From: Geothrix fermentans DSM 14018 | GTDB taxonomy: Bacteria > Acidobacteriota > Holophagae > Holophagales > Holophagaceae | NCBI RefSeq assembly: GCF_000428885.1 | Contig: NZ_AUAU01000027.1 | Span: forward strand, 1 to 46,659 | DNA: 46,659 nt | Direction of reading: 5' to 3' | Position numbers and translations under genes: made by a program | Part shown: in pieces, positions 39,099 through 46,659 of the stretch | Layout of the letters: each line of letters begins with the position of its first letter | Position numbering within the stretch: the stretch's first letter is position 1 | Notes under the pieces: model-generated | Database searches by the model: none | What the model saw: the letters and a program-made list of their open reading frames with translations, nothing else | What the model was told of the DNA's origin: nothing

Positions 39099-40094
39099 CT
39101 ACCAATCGAAGCCGAGGCCCGCCGCCAGCACGTCCGTGTCGCGGTGGTAGGAGGTGGCCGTCCGGTTCCAGGTGAAGTGGGCCATCCACTGGGGGGCCAG
39201 GCGCCAGCCCGCCGCCAGGGTGACGCGTCCCGAGAGCCGCACGTCGTCCCGGTCCGGCCCTCCCTCGTAGTGCTCCACGCGGGTGGCGTAGGGACCGACG
39301 CCCATGCCCAGGCGCAGCCGCCGCTCCAGGAAGAACCCGTCCAGCCAGGCCTGGAGGCTCACACCGTCGCGGCGCACCTTCTCCGGAGATCCCTCGTTGA
39401 CGTAGCCCGCGCTCCAGGACCAGTGGGGGGAGATCCGCCGCCGGTAGGCGATCTCGTAGGCGTCCGCCGTCTGGCTCGTGTCGCTGTTGAGGATGGTCTG
39501 CCCGTAGTAGAAGAGGACCTCCTGGCGGCCTTCTCCCGCCTGCCTAGCCGGGGGACTGGGTGCCGCCGGCTCGGCAGGCCCGATCCTCAGCAGCAGGCCC
39601 AGGAGTACGGCCTGGGTCACGGGGTCCCGCCCGCCCAGGGTGCGGTTGAGCTGGACCTGGGCGGACAGGTCCCCGTCCCCGAGGGGATAGGCCATGGCCA
39701 CCGAGAGGAGGGGCCGGGTGTTGTGGTCGTTCCGGTAGCCGTTCCCGCCCTCCTCCACGCTGGTGTCAAAGGACCGGTAGAGGCCCAGGCCGACACCCAT
39801 CCGCAGGCGCTGGCCCCGGGGGTCCCGGGTGGCCCAGAGCTGGGCGGTCCAGCCATCCCGATGGTGGTTCTCCAGATGGCCCTCGTTGAGCCAGCCGAGG
39901 GAGACGGCGAAATGCGGCGTCAGGCGCTGGTAGTAGTCCATCCGCCAGGTGTAGGTGAACTCCTTCTCCCCCACCTCGTGGAGACGGCCCAGGGCCAGGG
40001 CGGCTTCCTGCGCCTGCGCCCCGCCTCCGGCCAGGAGCGCGGCCGCGAGCGGCGCCCACAGCCTCGCTCTCCTCATGAGTGAACCCTGCCGCAT
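39099..40094 (-). CDS. Outer-membrane beta-barrel protein with internal duplication
   Basis: The protein has 331 residues. The ATG at 40092-40094 follows GTGGAG, though the ATG at 40076 is also possible; both keep the signal peptide (RRARLWAPLAAALLAGGGAQAQ). The mature part is strands with alternating hydrophobic residues and ends GLGFDW with a terminal aromatic. Two related halves are visible: SLGWLNEGHLENHHRDGWTA in the first and SAGYVNEGSPEKVRRDGVSL in the second, each followed by LRMGVGLGLY or LRLGMGVGPY. Function is unknown; it could be a porin, a lipid A-type enzyme or a surface structural protein. It is divergent from rimP. Confidence 0.7.
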   Translation of the reverse strand: MRQGSLMRRARLWAPLAAALLAGGGAQAQEAALALGRLHEVGEKEFTYTWRMDYYQRLTPHFAVSLGWLNEGHLENHHRDGWTAQLWATRDPRGQRLRMGVGLGLYRSFDTSVEEGGNGYRNDHNTRPLLSVAMAYPLGDGDLSAQVQLNRTLGGRDPVTQAVLLGLLLRIGPAEPAAPSPPARQAGEGRQEVLFYYGQTILNSDTSQTADAYEIAYRRRISPHWSWSAGYVNEGSPEKVRRDGVSLQAWLDGFFLERRLRLGMGVGPYATRVEHYEGGPDRDDVRLSGRVTLAAGWRLAPQWMAHFTWNRTATSYHRDTDVLAAGLGFDW

Positions 40095-40172
40095 GAAGCT
40101 CCACACGTCCGCCCGGCGGACCTTCCATTGGAACAGGATTCGGCCCTGAGACCCAGAATCCCTTTCCCGGCC

Positions 40173-40201
40173 TTGGCATCTCCCCTTGATGGCGGTAGAC
40201 T
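40173..40201 (+). promoter_or_regulatory. Candidate promoter of rimP-nusA-infB
   Basis: TTGGCA (40173-40178) and TAGACT (40196-40201) are separated by 17 nt. Transcription would start near 40208, giving a leader of about 85 nt before the rimP GTG. Confidence 0.55.
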
Positions 40202-40248
40202 CATAGGTCAATTCGGCCATGGCATCCCGGACCCGGGGGCCAAGACTG

Positions 40249-40271
40249 GGTGGGTTCGGCCCACCTTTTTT
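40249..40271 (+). terminator. Intrinsic terminator in the rimP-nusA-infB leader
   Basis: Stem GGTGGG (40249-40254) with CCCACC (40260-40265), loop TTCGG, followed directly by six T and GTTGTT. It ends 20 nt before the rimP start and after the candidate promoter. The upstream plus-strand has no gene that it could serve, since its neighbour is divergent, so it is probably an attenuator. GGGCC (40237-40241) can pair with GGCCC (40258-40262), offering an antiterminator. Confidence 0.7.
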
Positions 40272-40291
40272 GTTGTTCTGACGGAGCCTGA

Positions 40292-40861
40292 GTGGATCTG
40301 AAGAAGCTGCAGCCCCCCATCGAGCGCCAGCTGGCCCTGCTGGGCTACGAGCTGGTGCACTTGGAGACCGCCCGCGAAGGCCGGGACGAGGTGCTGCGCC
40401 TCTACATCGACCACCTGGACGCCGAGACCAGCGGCCGCCGGATCACCCTGGACGACTGCACCGCGGCCCACGAGGGCCTGCTGCTGTGGATGGACGTGGA
40501 GTTCCCGGACCTGCGCGAGACCCTGGGCATCGAGGTGAGCAGCCCGGGCCTGGAGCGCCCCCTGGTCAAGGCCGAGCACTTCCGTCGCTTCGCGGGCCGG
40601 CTCTGCCGCGCGCAGACCGCCGCGCCCATCAATGGCCAGAAACGCTTCAAGGGCTGGATCGGCCCCGTGGAGGACGGCAGCGTCACCCTCGAAGAGGACG
40701 GCGTCCTCAAGGCCATTCCCCTCGAAGCCATCCAGAAGGCGCGCCTGGCGCCTTTTGATGAAGAGAAGACCCCGCGGCCCAAGCACCTGGCCGCCCGTTT
40801 GAGCGAATTACCTGATGCCGACGGCGTAGAGACAAGCGCCGCCGAGGACGAGGAGGCCTGA
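40292..40861 (+). CDS. rimP: Ribosome maturation factor RimP
   Basis: The protein has 189 residues. GTG at 40292 follows GGAG by 5 nt. The N-terminal domain LLGYELVHLETAREGRDEVLRLYID (in parts), EVSSPGLERPLVKAEHFRRF and the C-terminal SH3-like domain are diagnostic. It assists 30S subunit maturation. First gene of the conserved rimP-nusA-infB operon; the nusA ATG follows its stop by 1 nt. The C-terminal tail (SELPDADGVETSAAEDEEA) is acidic and longer than usual. Confidence 0.96.
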   Translation: MDLKKLQPPIERQLALLGYELVHLETAREGRDEVLRLYIDHLDAETSGRRITLDDCTAAHEGLLLWMDVEFPDLRETLGIEVSSPGLERPLVKAEHFRRFAGRLCRAQTAAPINGQKRFKGWIGPVEDGSVTLEEDGVLKAIPLEAIQKARLAPFDEEKTPRPKHLAARLSELPDADGVETSAAEDEEA

Positions 40862-40862
40862 G

Positions 40863-42191
40863 ATGGCGAACGTGGCAACGACCTTTTTCGACAGCGTGAA
40901 GATGATCGCCGCCGAGAAGGGCATCAATGAGGAAGACGTCTTCGCGGCGGTGGAGGAGGCCCTGGCCAAGGCCGCGGACAAGTTCTTCAACGCCCAGGAT
41001 TTCTACGGCAACTTCCAGGCCCAGATGGATCGGGAGACCGGCGAGTTCCACGTCTACGCCCTGAAGCAGGTCGTGGCGGAGGTCGAGGAGGAGGACCTGG
41101 AGATCAGCCTGGCGGAGGCCCAGCAGCTGAACCCGGACGCCGCAGAGGGCGACACCCTCTGGCTGCCCCAGGACACCAGCCAGCTCGGCCGCATCGCCGC
41201 CCAGGCCGCCAAGCAGGTGCTGGTGCAGAAGGTCCGCGAGGCCGAGCGCGAGCGCATCTTCACCGAGTTCGCCGACCGCATCGGCGAGGTGGTGGTGGCC
41301 GAGGTGAAGCGCTTCGAGAAGAGCGCCATCATCCTCGAGATCGACCGGGTGGAGGCCATGCTGCGCCGCTCGGAGGCGCTGCGCGGCGACCGCTTCGACA
41401 AGGGCCAGCGCATCAAGGTGGTCATCGTCAGCGTGGACCGCAGCGCCAAGGACCCCCAGGTGCAGGTCAGCCGCACGGATCCGCGGCTGCTCATCAAGCT
41501 CTTCGAAAATGAAGTCCCCGAGATCCACGACGGCACCGTGGTCATCCGCAACTGCGTGCGCGAGGCCGGCGACCGCGCCAAGGTGGCCGTCCACAGCCTC
41601 GACCCCGATGTCGATCCCGTGGGCGCCTGCGTGGGCCTCAAGGGCAGCCGCGTCCAGGCCATCATCCGCGAGCTGAAGAACGAGAAGATCGACATCGTCC
41701 GCTTCTCGGATGACGCCTCCCAATTCATCGCCAACGCCCTGAACCCCGCCAAGGCCATCCGCGTGAACCTGGTGGACCCCGAGAACCGCCGGGTCGAGGT
41801 GGTGGTGGACGACGAGCAGCTCAGCGTGGCCATCGGCAAGCGGGGCCAGAACGTCCGTCTGGCCGCCAAGCTCACGGGCTGGAACATCGATGTCCGCAGC
41901 GAGGCCGACAAGCGCCGCGAGGCCGAGGTCGCCATGGGCCTGGCCCTCCCCGAGATGGACGCCGAGGCGGCCCCCGCCGCCGAGGCCGCCGCCCCCGCCT
42001 CCACCCTGCTGGACGAGATCCAGGCCGAGGGACTGGATGCCGCCCTTGCCGCCAAGCTGGCCGCCGCGGGCTATCCCGACGCCAAATCCCTTTACACTGT
42101 CACTGCCGAGCAGCTCATGCAGGTGGATGGCATGGACCAGGATCTGGCCTTCCGTCTCATCGATGCCGTGCAGGCTCACTTCGGGGAGTAG
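40863..42191 (+). CDS. nusA: Transcription termination/antitermination factor NusA
   Basis: The protein has 442 residues. N-terminal RNA-polymerase-binding domain (FFDSVKMIAAEKGINEEDVF onward), S1 domain around residues 135-200 (IGEVVVAEVKRFEKSAIILE), then two KH domains with GACVGLKGSRVQAI and VAIGKRGQNVRLAAKL. A short C-terminal helix-hairpin-like domain (SLYTVTAEQLMQVDGMDQDL) ends the protein. It controls pausing, termination and rRNA antitermination, and could act on the terminator in its own operon leader. GGAGG precedes the ATG. Confidence 0.97.
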   Translation: MANVATTFFDSVKMIAAEKGINEEDVFAAVEEALAKAADKFFNAQDFYGNFQAQMDRETGEFHVYALKQVVAEVEEEDLEISLAEAQQLNPDAAEGDTLWLPQDTSQLGRIAAQAAKQVLVQKVREAERERIFTEFADRIGEVVVAEVKRFEKSAIILEIDRVEAMLRRSEALRGDRFDKGQRIKVVIVSVDRSAKDPQVQVSRTDPRLLIKLFENEVPEIHDGTVVIRNCVREAGDRAKVAVHSLDPDVDPVGACVGLKGSRVQAIIRELKNEKIDIVRFSDDASQFIANALNPAKAIRVNLVDPENRRVEVVVDDEQLSVAIGKRGQNVRLAAKLTGWNIDVRSEADKRREAEVAMGLALPEMDAEAAPAAEAAAPASTLLDEIQAEGLDAALAAKLAAAGYPDAKSLYTVTAEQLMQVDGMDQDLAFRLIDAVQAHFGE

Positions 42192-42248
42192 GCTGTAGAC
42201 CTGCAGCCCTTCCCGTTCCCCACACCCAGGCCGAGGTAATCCGCTTAC

Positions 42249-45200
42249 ATGCTGCGTATCAACCAACTCGCCAAAGAGCTCGGAGTCGCCAACCAGGAGG
42301 TCATCGAGGCCGCCGAGAAGCGTCTCGGCCTCCCCGGGAAGAGCCACAGCTCCAACCTCACTGATGACCAGGCGGACCAGTTGCGCCGGGCCTTCCAGGG
42401 CAAGCACAAGGGGGAGAGCGAGGCCCCCCCCCTCGCGCTGCACAAGCCCTCCGCCGCCGTGAAGGTGGTGAAGGGCCCCGCCCCGGTCGCCGCCCCCCGC
42501 CCCGAGCCCAAGGCCGAGGCCCCGGTCGAGGTGCCCAAGCCCGCGCCCGCCGTGCTGGTGAAGAAGGCCGAGCCCCGGCCGGAGCCTGAGCCGGAGCCCC
42601 AGGCTCCGGTCTCCGCCATCCCCGAGGCGCCGGCTCCGCAGCCCAAGGCGGCCGAGCCCGCCATCGCCCCCGCGCAGCCCCCCGTGGCCGCGACCCCCGC
42701 GGCTCCGGCCGCTGGCGCGCCCACCCCGGCGCCCACACCGGCCCCGGCCCCGGCCGAGCCGCTTCCGGAGACCTTCTCCCGCCTGAAGGTGTCCACGGGA
42801 GCGGCCCCCGCGCCCCGCGAGGAGAAACCCGCCCGCTACATCCAGCTGCCCCCGGCGCGCCCCACAGGCGGCTCGGCCCCCCAGCGGCCCGCCCAGCCCG
42901 CGGGCCAGGCCGGCGGTCCCCGCCCCGAGGCCGGCGCCCGTCCCATCGTGCAGCGCCCGGGCCAGACCCCGGCGCCCAGCAATGTGCAGCGCTCCGGCAT
43001 GCCCCAGAAGGAGAAGGCCGTTCTCCAGATGGCCACCAACACCGGCCGAGGCGAGGTGCGCCATGACGCGCCCGCGCCCGCCACGCCCCACCGGCGGCCC
43101 TACATCCCGCCCGCCATCACGGAGATGAGGTCCGACCAGGGCTTCAGCCGCATCAAGACCTCGGATACGCCTCCCCCGGCCCCCCGGCCCCAGGAGCCCG
43201 CCCGTTACATCCAGCTGCCCCAGCCCCGGCCCGCTGGCGGAGCCCGGCCCAGCGGCCCCGGTCGCCCCGGCGGTCCCGGTCGCGGCCCCGGCGGTCCCGG
43301 CCGTCCCGGCATGGGCCCCCGCCCCGGCGGACCCGGCCGTCCGGGTGGCCCTCGCCCCGGAGGACCCGGCCGCGGCCCCTCGCTCCCCGCCGCGGGTCCC
43401 ATCGATCCCAACAGCCAGAAGGGCCCCGGCCGCGGCGCCCAGAAGGGCGGCAAGAAGAAGGGTGGCTTCGTCCGGAGCAAGGAGGAGGAGCTGGACCTCA
43501 AGCTCCGCCAGCCCCGCTCCCGCGCCCAGCAGGTGGCTACCGAGTACGTCGAGGATGAGATCGGCATCGTCATGCTGTCCGAGGGCGTGACGGTCAAGGA
43601 GCTCGCCGAGAAGTGCAACCGTCCCGCCAAGGACGTCGTCGCCAAGCTGCTCCACCGCGGCATCTTCGCCACCATCAACCAGCCCCTCGACACCGAGATG
43701 GCCAAGGAGATCGCCCGCGAGTTCGGCTACCTGGCCGACATCGTCTCCTTCGAGGAGGACGTCCAGATCGCCGCCGACGAGTCCGGCGAGGTCCTGGGCG
43801 AGAAGCTGGCCCGGCCCCCGGTGGTCACCATCATGGGCCACGTGGACCACGGCAAGACCTCGCTGCTGGACGCCATCCGCAAGACCAAGGTGGCGGCTGG
43901 CGAGGCCGGCGGCATCACCCAGCACGTGGGCGCCTACCACGTGGCCGTGAAGGACCCCAACACCGGCGAGAAGCGCAAGGTGGTCTTCCTCGACACCCCG
44001 GGCCACGAGGCCTTCACCAAGATGCGCGCCCGCGGCGCTAAGGTCACGGACATCGCCGTCCTGGTGGTGGCCGCCGACGACGGCGTCATGCCCCAGACCG
44101 TGGAGTCCATCAACCACGCCAAGGCCGCGGACGTGCCCCTGGTGGTCGCCATCAACAAGATCGACAAGCCCGGCGCCAACCCGGACAAGGTCCAGCAGGG
44201 CCTGCTCCAGTACGGCGTCCAGACCGAGGCCTACGGCGGCGACGTGCCGGCCGTCCTCGTCAGCGCCAAGACCCAGCAGGGCCTGGACGAGCTGCTGGAG
44301 ACCCTGCTCCTCGTGGCGGACCTCAAGGAGCTGAAGGCCGTCTACGACTGCCCCGCCGCCGGGTCCATCATCGAAGGCCGCCTGGACCGGGGCCGCGGTC
44401 CCGTGGCCACGGTGCTCGTGCAGCGCGGCACCCTGAAGGCCGGCGACATCTTCGTGGCCGGCGCCACCATGGGCCGCGTCCGCGCCATGTTCGACTACCT
44501 GGGCCAGCGCGTCACCGAGGCCGAGCCGTCCACCGCCGTGCAGATCCTCGGCTTCGAGGAAGTGCCCAGCGCCGGCGACAACTTCCAGGTGGTGGAGGAC
44601 GAGGGCAAGGCCCGCACCATCGTCTCCTTCCGCCAGGAGAAGGCCAAGCAGGCCGCCCAGCTCAAGCAGCGCGCCACGCTGGAGACTCTGTTCAGCACCC
44701 TCAAGGACGGCCAGGTCAAGGAGCTGCCCCTCATCATCAAGGCCGACACCCAGGGTTCCGTGGAGTCCCTGGTGGGCCAGCTGGAGCGTCTCAGCACCGA
44801 GAAGGTCCGCGTGCGGATCATTCACAGCGCCGCCGGCACCGTCACCGAGAACGACGTGCTCCTGGCCGAGGCCTCCAAGGCCACCATCATCGGCTTCCAG
44901 ACCAAGGCCGAGAAGAAGACCGAGGAACTCGCCCACGAGGAGGGCGTGGACCTGCGCTTCCACGACATCATCTACAAGGTCACGGAAGAGGTCGAACGCG
45001 CCATGGTCGGCATGCTCGACGCCACCGAGAAGGAGACCATCCACGGCCAGGCCGAGGTGCGCCAGCTCTTCAAGATCGGCAAGGCTGTCATCGCCGGCTC
45101 CTTCGTCACCGAGGGCAAGGTCCAGAAGTCCAACAAGGTCCGCGTGAAGCGCGGCGAGGAGGTCCTCTTCGAGGGCGGCCTCAAGAACCTCAAGCGCTTC

Positions 45201-45332
45201 AAGGAGGATGTGACCGAGGTGAAGAACGGCCTCGACTGCGGCATCTCCCTCGACGGCTTCGACGAGCTGAAGGAAGGGGACATCCTCGAGTTCTTCAGCA
45301 AGGAGAAGGTGATCGCCACGAGCCTCACCTGA
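42249..45332 (+). CDS. infB: Translation initiation factor IF-2
   Basis: The protein has 1027 residues, long for IF-2. An IF2_N domain ([20 protein letters not shown]) is followed by about 380 residues of Pro/Ala/Gly/Arg-rich linker (runs such as [19 protein letters not shown]), a second IF2_N-like domain ([17 protein letters not shown]), then the GTPase domain with GHVDHGKT from Gly530, DTPGHEAF from Asp582 and NKID at 636-639, and domains II-IV. It brings initiator tRNA to the 30S subunit. GAGGTAAT about 10 nt upstream serves as ribosome site. A double hairpin with terminator follows the stop. Confidence 0.98.
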   Translation: MLRINQLAKELGVANQEVIEAAEKRLGLPGKSHSSNLTDDQADQLRRAFQGKHKGESEAPPLALHKPSAAVKVVKGPAPVAAPRPEPKAEAPVEVPKPAPAVLVKKAEPRPEPEPEPQAPVSAIPEAPAPQPKAAEPAIAPAQPPVAATPAAPAAGAPTPAPTPAPAPAEPLPETFSRLKVSTGAAPAPREEKPARYIQLPPARPTGGSAPQRPAQPAGQAGGPRPEAGARPIVQRPGQTPAPSNVQRSGMPQKEKAVLQMATNTGRGEVRHDAPAPATPHRRPYIPPAITEMRSDQGFSRIKTSDTPPPAPRPQEPARYIQLPQPRPAGGARPSGPGRPGGPGRGPGGPGRPGMGPRPGGPGRPGGPRPGGPGRGPSLPAAGPIDPNSQKGPGRGAQKGGKKKGGFVRSKEEELDLKLRQPRSRAQQVATEYVEDEIGIVMLSEGVTVKELAEKCNRPAKDVVAKLLHRGIFATINQPLDTEMAKEIAREFGYLADIVSFEEDVQIAADESGEVLGEKLARPPVVTIMGHVDHGKTSLLDAIRKTKVAAGEAGGITQHVGAYHVAVKDPNTGEKRKVVFLDTPGHEAFTKMRARGAKVTDIAVLVVAADDGVMPQTVESINHAKAADVPLVVAINKIDKPGANPDKVQQGLLQYGVQTEAYGGDVPAVLVSAKTQQGLDELLETLLLVADLKELKAVYDCPAAGSIIEGRLDRGRGPVATVLVQRGTLKAGDIFVAGATMGRVRAMFDYLGQRVTEAEPSTAVQILGFEEVPSAGDNFQVVEDEGKARTIVSFRQEKAKQAAQLKQRATLETLFSTLKDGQVKELPLIIKADTQGSVESLVGQLERLSTEKVRVRIIHSAAGTVTENDVLLAEASKATIIGFQTKAEKKTEELAHEEGVDLRFHDIIYKVTEEVERAMVGMLDATEKETIHGQAEVRQLFKIGKAVIAGSFVTEGKVQKSNKVRVKRGEEVLFEGGLKNLKRFKEDVTEVKNGLDCGISLDGFDELKEGDILEFFSKEKVIATSLT

Positions 45333-45334
45333 GG

Positions 45335-45387
45335 CGATCTGCGCTTCGCGCAGATCGGAAACGGGCCCGCGAAGCGGGCCCGTTTTT
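45335..45387 (+). terminator. Terminator of the rimP-nusA-infB operon
   Basis: Two hairpins follow the infB stop. CGATCTGCG/CGCAGATCG (45335-45357) comes first. Then ACGGGCCCGC, GAA and GCGGGCCCGT (45361-45383) make a perfect 10-bp stem followed by TTTT. The second is a classic intrinsic terminator. Confidence 0.92.
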
Positions 45388-45392
45388 CATTG

Positions 45393-45466
45393 ATTGTCAT
45401 AATTGACTTAGTGGTATTTAAATGTTGAATCCGCTCGGGTAATGACAATTCATGTGATCCTTGTCA
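45393..45466. promoter_or_regulatory. Candidate promoter and operator region of hppD
   Basis: This short AT-rich stretch in a GC-rich genome holds TTGACT (45403-45408) and, 16 nt later, TTGAAT (45425-45430), a possible promoter. Half-sites surround it: ATTGTCAT (45393-45400) and ATGACAAT (45442-45449) are perfect inverted repeats, and TTGTCA recurs at 45461-45466. This layout suggests a dimeric regulator, not identified here. Confidence 0.4.
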
Positions 45467-45512
45467 CGGCCATCCGAACCCAGAATGGGCGGTCGTTCCA
45501 GACGAGGTATCC

Positions 45513-46643
45513 ATGTCCGCTCCCAGCTTCGCCCTCTCCGCCCCCACGAACCGGCAGCCCGCGGGCAATCCCCTGGGCCTGGCGGGCATCGACCACTTCC
45601 AGCTGACGGGCTCCATCCCGCGCCTGGAGACCCTCTACCGCCGCCTGGGCTTCGCCCGGGTGGCCAGCGGCGACCACGCCTGGGGCCGGCTGGTCCACCT
45701 GCGCCAGCAGCGCATGGACATCCTGATCTTCGAGGCGGTCTCGAACCACCCCGCCGGCCGCTACTTCCAGGCTCATGGCGAGGGGGTCTGCGCCCTGAAC
45801 TTCACGGTGCAGGATCTGGACGTGGCTCTGGCCCAGGCCCGCGCCCAGGGCGCCCGGGTGATGCTGGAGCCCGAGACCCATGAGCTGGGCCAGGGCACGC
45901 TCCGCTTCGCGGCCATCCAGGGCGTGGGCGATGTCTGGAACTTCCTCGTGCAGCGCACGCCTGGGAACGCCGACGAGCGGAAGGGGGAGCCCGCCTTCTG
46001 GCCCGGCCTCACGCCGGACCCGGCCCCCGCCTTCTGCGAGCCCGGCCTGGTGCGCGTGGACCACCTCACCAACAACGTGGGCCCCGGCGAGATGGACGCC
46101 CTGGTGGACTTCTACGAGCGCGTCTACGGGTTCGTCGTCACCCGCGAGTTCCACATCCGCGGCGCCCTGGGCACGGGCCTCGACTCCAAGGTGGTGCAGA
46201 GCGCCGACAACCGCGTGATCATCCCCATCAACCAGCCCACGGACGAGAAGAGCCAGGTGCAGGAGTACGTCACCCGCCACCGCGGCCAGGGCGTGCAGCA
46301 CATCGCCCTCTCCACCAACGACATCTTCCACACCCTGCGCACCCTCCAGGAGCAGGGCTTCAAGTTCCTGCGCGTGCCGGACACCTACTACGAGCTGCTG
46401 CCCGGCCGCATCGCCAAGAGCGGCTACACCGTGCGGGAGGACCTTGCCACCGTGCAGGAGCTGGGCGTCCAGATCGACGGTGACGGGACCGGCTACCTGC
46501 TGCAGATCTTCACCGAGGACCAGGTCGGGCCGCTGTTCTTCGAGATCATCCAGCGGCGGGGGAACATGGGCTTCGGCGAGGGCAATTTCCAAGCCCTGTA
46601 TGACTCCATTGAGCTGGATCAGAAGAAGAGAGGCGTGCTCTAA
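45513..46643 (+). CDS. hppD: 4-hydroxyphenylpyruvate dioxygenase
   Basis: The protein has 376 residues. Iron ligands His184 (VRVDHLTNNV), His263 (VQHIALSTND) and Glu344 (PLFFEIIQR) are in their family positions, and the C-terminal NMGFGEGNFQALYDSIE is diagnostic. It converts 4-hydroxyphenylpyruvate to homogentisate in tyrosine degradation. GAGG lies 6 nt before the ATG. No homogentisate dioxygenase lies in the window, but the gene is the last one and the pathway may continue beyond 46659. An AT-rich regulatory region precedes it. Confidence 0.97.
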   Translation: MSAPSFALSAPTNRQPAGNPLGLAGIDHFQLTGSIPRLETLYRRLGFARVASGDHAWGRLVHLRQQRMDILIFEAVSNHPAGRYFQAHGEGVCALNFTVQDLDVALAQARAQGARVMLEPETHELGQGTLRFAAIQGVGDVWNFLVQRTPGNADERKGEPAFWPGLTPDPAPAFCEPGLVRVDHLTNNVGPGEMDALVDFYERVYGFVVTREFHIRGALGTGLDSKVVQSADNRVIIPINQPTDEKSQVQEYVTRHRGQGVQHIALSTNDIFHTLRTLQEQGFKFLRVPDTYYELLPGRIAKSGYTVREDLATVQELGVQIDGDGTGYLLQIFTEDQVGPLFFEIIQRRGNMGFGEGNFQALYDSIELDQKKRGVL

Positions 46644-46659
46644 CACGCCCATGCCCCCT

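Noticed and set aside
40707-45044. Very long minus-strand open frame opposite nusA and infB
   Set aside because: It mirrors the strongly biased codons of two certain genes; composition is low-complexity Gly/Leu/Val/His and matches no family.

Overview
The window is very GC-rich, with strong G/C bias at third codon positions, and its genes sit tightly packed in operons with ATGA or GTGA overlaps. Gene content and style (fused homocysteine methyltransferase/methylene-THF reductase, SAM-I riboswitches, M13 and M16 peptidases, TPR/beta-barrel exporters, HEAT proteins) suggest a Gram-negative soil or sediment bacterium. My best guess is an acidobacterium of the Holophaga/Geothrix type. That placement is inference, not a database result. 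No rRNA, tRNA, prophage or CRISPR array was seen.

Left part (1-7.3 kb): the tail of an IS481-type transposase, then a five-gene plus-strand operon that looks like a synthase-dependent exopolysaccharide system: secreted glycoside hydrolase, TPR plus outer-membrane barrel, single-domain response regulator, membrane-anchored HEAT-repeat protein and a processive family-2 glycosyltransferase. Next (7.3-19.2 kb) is a methionine/one-carbon island. A SAM-I riboswitch precedes a fused Hcy-methyltransferase/MTHFR, which is translationally coupled to a small 2Fe-2S ferredoxin; a full cobalamin-dependent MetH follows. After a convergent molybdopterin oxidoreductase, a second SAM-I riboswitch with a clear intrinsic terminator controls metY-metA-aspartokinase. 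MetA carries the acetyl-type Glu111, so the operon encodes direct sulfhydrylation through O-acetylhomoserine.

Middle (19-32 kb): small exported or hypothetical proteins, YidB, GlsB/YeaQ and DUF4126 proteins, an M13 peptidase, an isochorismatase-like hydrolase, an FG-GAP lipoprotein and a uracil-DNA-glycosylase-superfamily protein. An ArsR/AHSA1 pair follows with a readable promoter, a palindromic operator and a 27-codon leader ORF. DUF899 and small membrane proteins come next, then a minus-strand two-part permease/PadR operon with twin palindromic operators. Two non-coding stretches (21.05-21.24 and 27.80-28.12 kb) are packed with hairpins.

Right part (32-46.7 kb): a large M16 zinc peptidase with a strong terminator, an RluA-type pseudouridine synthase with a 22-residue-repeat Arg-rich tail, divergent phhB and fabG, folD, a duplicated outer-membrane barrel protein, the rimP-nusA-infB operon with an intrinsic terminator inside its leader, and hppD. 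phhB and fabG are each followed, from the stop codon on, by a related 75-nt element that has the same hairpin position but a different hairpin sequence. The most unusual items are the exopolysaccharide operon, this 3'-end element pair, the multibranched palindromic element at 21.05-21.24 kb, the fused MTHFR that has lost Zn ligands, and the attenuator-like leader of rimP-nusA-infB.
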